Assembly (NCBI GenBank): GCA_021521415.1
Contig: JAIQDT010006498.1
Span: 62,001 to 126,000, forward strand
DNA from: Bidens hawaiensis
Lineage: Eukaryota; Streptophyta; Magnoliopsida; Asterales; Asteraceae
Direction: 5' to 3'
Length of the DNA: 64,000 nucleotides
In this document: piece by piece, positions 58,980-64,000 of the stretch
Layout: every line of letters begins with the position of its first letter
Position numbering within the stretch: position 1 is the first letter of the stretch
The notes under the pieces: generated by a model
Databases searched by the model: none
Seen by the model: the letters and a program-made list of their open reading frames with translations, nothing else
Told to the model about the DNA's origin: nothing
Position numbers and translations under genes: made by a program

Positions 58980-59293
58980 CGGTTGTGGTGGTTTGTTTGT
59001 ACCGCAAGTGTTTGAGTCTGGTTAAACATTTTGTTGTTGCGTGCTATTTTTAACATTCAAATTAATGTTGTATATCTTTTCTGAGTTACGTTTGTTTTTC
59101 GAATTTTACAATCAGTTATTGTATTTGTCAAATTACTAGTAAAGCATCCTGGTTTACAAAAATAATGAGTTTCGAACAAATTGTACTTATTTCTTTAACT
59201 GCGATACATAATAAGTATATGTAATCGCATAAGCGACTTATTTCTTCATCCAACTATACAGGCCATGTACAACTAGAAGTGTTTATGTGACTT

Positions 59294-62097
59294 CACTACA
59301 AGAAAAGTGCGCATTAGCGGCGACACCACTATTAGCGGCGACACCTCCGGATCCATGCCAAGATTTATCCTGGCCGTTGATATGAGATGAATCTAACAAG
59401 CAGGGTGTCATCATAATACATAATATTTCCCTCCATCTCCTCCTTAACTTTTCATTTATCCCTCCAATTACACTCTCCAAATCGACGACCTCACACCACC
59501 GTATACACTCTCCAAATCGACGCAGCCGGTACACCACCATACATTCTCCATCTCACCGACCACTGTGAAACAGGCTCCCGCCACCGTCTCCAGCCAGTCA
59601 AATCACCGTCGGAGCCCGAGGTATCGTTGTCGAACAGCCGTTTTCGCAATAGACCACCGTCTTTGTCACTGGAATTTGGTTAGTATGTGTGTTTATGTTT
59701 GTATGTAGGTTAAATTTAGTTGAATTTGCTAGTTAGGTTAAATTATAGTTGAATTTGTTTATGTTTGTATGTGGTAGCTCATTTAATAAACCATCCCGAA
59801 CCTGAGCTTAGTGTGCGTAAATAAAATAATATTGGTCTAAACGAGCTGAACCCAAGACACGGTCGGCTTGGCTCGTGACATGGATCGGCTCATGACTTGG
59901 TTTGTAGTTTATGAGATTTATGAGCACAATTAGTTTATACAAGATGTTTTGAGTTTATGATTTTATTAACACAATTAGCCATGGATCGGCTCATGACTCG
60001 GTTTGAAGTTTATGATTTTTCTTTAACACAATTAGCCATGGTTGGTTCGGCTCGTGGCTCAATTTGTGTATATAAAATAATGGTGATAATAATTATGAGT
60101 TCTGATTTCGTGGTTAACCAGAATAAATGTAAACAAAAGTATTTTTCATCTTTGACGGGCCATTTATTAGTACAGGTCAAAACGGGCAGAGGGAGTTTAC
60201 CAACAAACGCTAGTATCCATTTAAAAAGAAAACTATAAACAACTAATGTGATAATTACTATTGTAATAACAATCTAATAATAAAGATAACACAGGCTTAT
60301 ATATAAACTGACTTAGGAGGTCATATGCATTGCAAATAAACTTTTTGAATTGACCCATTTGACTGCTTTTAGATAATACAGAACTCGTATGTTAAACAAA
60401 TTGTCTAACGAGCTGACCTGGACTTGGCTTGTTTATAATTTAGTTGAACCCGAACCTGAGCCGAGGGAGAGTCTGATTAAAAGAATAGTTTATTGCAATA
60501 GATAACTTAAATCATATTTTATTGTATATCTTATAACTGTTCAGATCATGGCGGACGTCATGCCTCGAGGACATGGCGGCGATTGTGCCGAGGATCCGCC
60601 ACCTTCAGGCGGTTTTGGGAGAGGTGTTCACAAGGAGGACGGCTCGTTTTGACTTGTGAGGGCTCGAGCTTTAGAAATGGTTGTTTATGTTTGACTTAAT
60701 TAAACAAGCTATCTAACCGAACATATTAAATGATCTGCAGATTCAGTGAGCAGCTTATGATTTAAATGATTTTCCTAATGCTCCTCTAGATCTATCAGCA
60801 AGAGCAGTCGTGTGGATTGTTGGATTTCTACCTGGGCTCAAAGTCAAAATAATCCCTTCTGAAGCGAACTGAGGTGGTAAGTAAATCTCTTATTTCTTTT
60901 ACAAAACATGAAACTTATCATGCTAACATAAGTTATATTATTTTAATTATGATCTTTATAATTTCATGTATCAGGAACCAAATGTGATCATGATTGGCAA
61001 ATTTGTAAAAGACATCACAGAGTTTTCAACTTTTGTTTCTGGGTCTCAATCCCTTGCTGCTGTAATAGTGCGCTGTGTTGTAAGTCTTAGCTCATGTTAG
61101 TTTTACATATGTTACTAACAATAACATTTTTTGTATTATGTTTTATCATATGAAAATTTCTTAATATTTTCTTGAGCAGGTGTAGGAAAAACTCAATTTT
61201 CATGATGTAATATCAAGTGGGTTGTCACCTGGAGGCTCCACATACTAGGTAACATTTGCTTTTGACACGTACTATAACTCGAGCCCGAGCTGGAAAAAAC
61301 AGCTCACGAGCCAAGCTCGAGATTTTCAAAAAGAGCTCGAAACGAACCGAGCTCGAGCCTAGTTGAGCTCGGGCTCGGTTCGGTTCGTTTACACCGCTAC
61401 CATTCTTACTTGTATGCTCATTGTTTTAACCATCTTAGCATAGTTTTGTTAGGTCCCAATAATCATTATTCAGAAGATATTTTCTCAAGTTTTCTCATTC
61501 ATTGATGTACAACTTTTCAATAGGTAACGATTTTGTTCATGTCAAACTCGTTATCTCCTTTTCTATACTGGCATTCTTGCTTTTATGTTAAGTCATAAGT
61601 GTATTGATAATATGTAGTTTTGTTATAACTTATAGTGATTACTTATTTTGTAGGATCAAATTAATGTTTCAGGACCCAAGATATGGACTCGAAGAAGGCA
61701 TCAAATAAAGGAAACAAAGTTGATACAGACGACGAGATATGGACTAGTTAGTTTTATGTTTTAAATATTTGACTTAAAAACAAAGTGTTTGTGGATAGTT
61801 TCTTCTATGTTTGACTTGAACAAAATGTTTATATATATCCATTGGTTGCGGTTTGTATTTGCACAAAATTATATTATTTTTTGCCGTAAAAAGCTGGAAA
61901 TGCTAAAAGAAAAAACACACACGTAAAAGTGAGTATTAGCGGCGACATTTGAGGTAATAGCGGCGACAAAGGCGTCGCTAAAAGCCCATCGGAATCAACA
62001 AATCGGATTCCGGTAACATAAAGTCGCCGCTATTGCTTCATTTTAGACTATTAGCGACGAGGAATTGTCGCCGCTAAAAGTCAATTTTTTTGTAGTG
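59294..62097. mobile_element. Nonautonomous CACTA element, 2804 bp
   Basis: The left end is CACTACAAGAAAAG; the right end, complemented, is CACTACAAAAAAATTG. The 3-bp target duplication CTT lies at 59291-59293 and 62098-62100. The subterminal motif TTAGCGGCGAC occurs at least twice near the left end and several times near the right end in both orientations, as expected for CACTA transposase binding. No transposase frame. The interior has short coding-like scraps (a Gly/Pro-rich MADVMPRGHGG start at about 60548) and GAGCTCG-rich words (61280-61390). Confidence 0.88.
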
Positions 62098-62440
62098 CTT
62101 GGATAGTTCTCTAAAGGTGGATTATGAAGACGCTCCACTATACGTGCGTGCACACACACACTAGAGAAGTGCCAATGTGATGTGGTGGGGAGCTTCATGC
62201 TGAGCTCGGCTCGGTTAAAAATTGAGCCGCTCAACTTAATTTGGATCAATTTTACAACTTACTTTATCATAAATGCTAAATATATATATATACAACTTGA
62301 TCTTGTCAAATGGCTAAAAGTAAACTTTTACTTGGCCAAAAAAGTGAAAATATAAGTTACACAACTTTTAAATTCTTGAATAATGAAAGTGAAGCCATCC
62401 GAATAGTAGTATGAACACCCCTAAATTCTTACATATATAA

Positions 62441-62556
62441 AGAATAGATATATTATTAAACTTCAAGTTGAATAAACTTAACTTATCACTAAAACCAGGA
62501 AGGTGCACTTAATTTGAATAATGAAACCTACAAGCAAGTTGCACCACCTTCTTTAG
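62441..62556 (+). repeat. Second copy of a sequence upstream of the LFG gene
   Basis: Resembles 56099-56212 (shared words CTTCAAGTTGAA, GAATAATGAAAC and AAGTTGCAC), in the same order relative to an LFG start, showing that a block including the gene's upstream region was duplicated. Confidence 0.7.
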
Positions 62557-62711
62557 CTTGAAGTCTCCATAGGCGGCCACATCGGCAGCCAAGAACTTAC
62601 TCCGTCGTCGCCCAAACGAGCTTCTTCCACGCCTACTCCTATTTCTGTGTCATTATACACACACGTTCAGAACTCAAGCCAATTCCTTCATGGCCTCATT
62701 CAATATTTAAA

Positions 62712-62752
62712 ATGTCGGATCAATCCTTATTAAACCCGATATTGAGTCAGGG
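62712..62752 (+). pseudogene. Truncated LFG exon 1 copy
   Basis: ATGTCGGATCAATCC and the TTGAGTCAGGG word repeat the LFG start with a small deletion after TTATTAAA that shifts the frame. The similarity ends at about 62752; the membrane helices are absent. Confidence 0.75.
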
Positions 62753-63044
62753 TACCGCATTATCCGACGATGGAGGAAAGTTTAAAAACAACACAAATGA
62801 GAATTGAATCTATGACCTTTGATTGCATATATAGACTACCGCTTTTCCTTTAAACCAAGGATTCGTTTTATAAATTTAGGTTTTAACACAAATTTATGTT
62901 TTAAAACATATATAATTCTTTTTAACAATTATGTGTCTCGAGTGAACTTTGAACGTGTCTGGGTCTGTCGCCCTCCTCGACCTCCCTTTGACCAGCTTTA
63001 GGAAACTCTAACACAAAAGGCCAAAAGGGTGTGGGTGTGCCGTG

Positions 63045-63048
<4 letters not shown>

Positions 63049-63090
<42 letters not shown>
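63049..63090. repeat. (AT)21 microsatellite
   Basis: 42 bp of uninterrupted AT dinucleotides. Confidence 0.95.
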
Positions 63091-63092
<2 letters not shown>

Positions 63093-64000
63093 AAGTTTTT
63101 ATTTGACGGGAAAAAAAATAATTTTTAACTAAAAAAACATGCTATTTAACAGACTTACCAATTAAAATGGCTATTTTAATGATTTTGTAAGGTCTATAAA
63201 AGAAGTACGTTGAATTATTTAGATAACTAATTTAAATTATGAAACAAAGATATCACATAAGCTTAATTATGTATGGTACGAGAGAGGAATGTATCCAACA
63301 ATAAAATGTAGAAAAAGCAAAAAAAGAAAAGAAAAAAAAACGATTATTATATAAGGGTATATAATATAACTAGGGTTGTTTATTATTTGAATAGAGCTAA
63401 CAAATACCAAAACACCAAAATTAAAATTGGATTACTTTGTGAACTGGGTTAGGATTCAAAGTGAATTTCGTTAGCTTTAGAATCAAAATACCTAGACCAC
63501 CAAAGAATAATAAAAAGTTAGGGCCAACCGTTTTTTCCGATTGATTCAGCAGTAACTTCATGACTTTTTTTATGGGAAGTCATGGGTTGAAGTCTCGCTT
63601 GAAGCATTTTGTTCTGGGTTGAGCCATGAGGTTTTTTTAGTTACGGGTTTCATTCTATATGGGTGGGGCTGATGGGCCGGATCATCATGTATAGTCTTCA
63701 GAAATAAGATCGTGGTCCATTTACCAGAATGATTTTCGGTGTCCGGGCCTTAGAAAAAATCACGTAGTTTCTTATTCTTTTTAAAAATTTAATAATATAC
63801 CACATGTTCTAATTGGAAGTAAATCAACTTACGACATATGGTTGGCGAGCATGCATGGATGAAAGGCATGTTGATGAATGATGATAAATCATCATACTAA
63901 TCATTTTATAAGAACTACTTGTATTTAACTATTCATTAATATTAGTTAACGTTAGTTATTTTCTATTTTATATACAATTTATTTATATAATAAGAACATG
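63091..64000. other. AT-rich sequence, no gene identified
   Basis: No supported frame, transposon end or repeat seen. Confidence 0.4.

Overview
The window is plant nuclear DNA. It holds two intron-rich plant genes (a JmjC oxygenase and a LIFEGUARD/Bax-inhibitor-1 protein) and a thick layer of nested plant transposons: Sirevirus-type copia, Tekay-type gypsy, long solo LTRs, hAT, PIF/Harbinger and CACTA. It suggests a dicot with a repeat-rich genome, possibly Asteraceae; the family assignment is an impression from the repeat style, not a proof.

Layout. 1-3505: intergenic, with one short hAT element (975-1660). 3506-20224: a small LTR remnant split by a PIF/Harbinger element (3686-20016). That element carries a MYB/SANT ORF1 but no visible DDE transposase, and is itself split by a 12.3-kb Sirevirus-type copia element (7064-19383; LTRs differ at 1 of 436 positions by my reading) and by a hAT MITE (4073-4296). 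20443-45257: nested gypsy-type material: four copies of LTR family A (two with clear target duplications), three copies of LTR family B (one with a 5S-rRNA-like segment), two copies of LTR family C (one attached to a broken Tekay pol with chromodomain), a 2.3-kb gag/pol-less relative of the copia element (27385-29672), and a 1.5-kb hAT (34355-35844). 45258-47966: unassigned. 47967-53059: JmjC gene in 15 exons. 57560-58979: LIFEGUARD-like gene in 4 exons, with a truncated second copy of its 5' end at 62712. 59294-62097: a nonautonomous CACTA element between the two copies.

Most interesting signal. A short motif, GCGAAGTT, with its complement AACTTCGC, occurs in dense, often palindromic arrays in three different LTR elements here: the copia element, its nonautonomous relative, and one gypsy-type LTR (A1). 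In the copia elements an array sits directly upstream of a TATA box in U3, and the autonomous element repeats the array-plus-TATA arrangement internally, upstream of its third ORF. The array differs in copy number between the two LTRs of the nonautonomous element. In another copy of the gypsy-type LTR (A3) an array in the same part of the LTR is made of a different palindromic word, TAACGAA/TTCGTTA. This looks like a fast-evolving cis-element. The third ORF has basic, nuclear-signal-like clusters and no evident membrane segments, and is preceded by a near-ideal plant 3' splice site like the one at the gag/pol junction.
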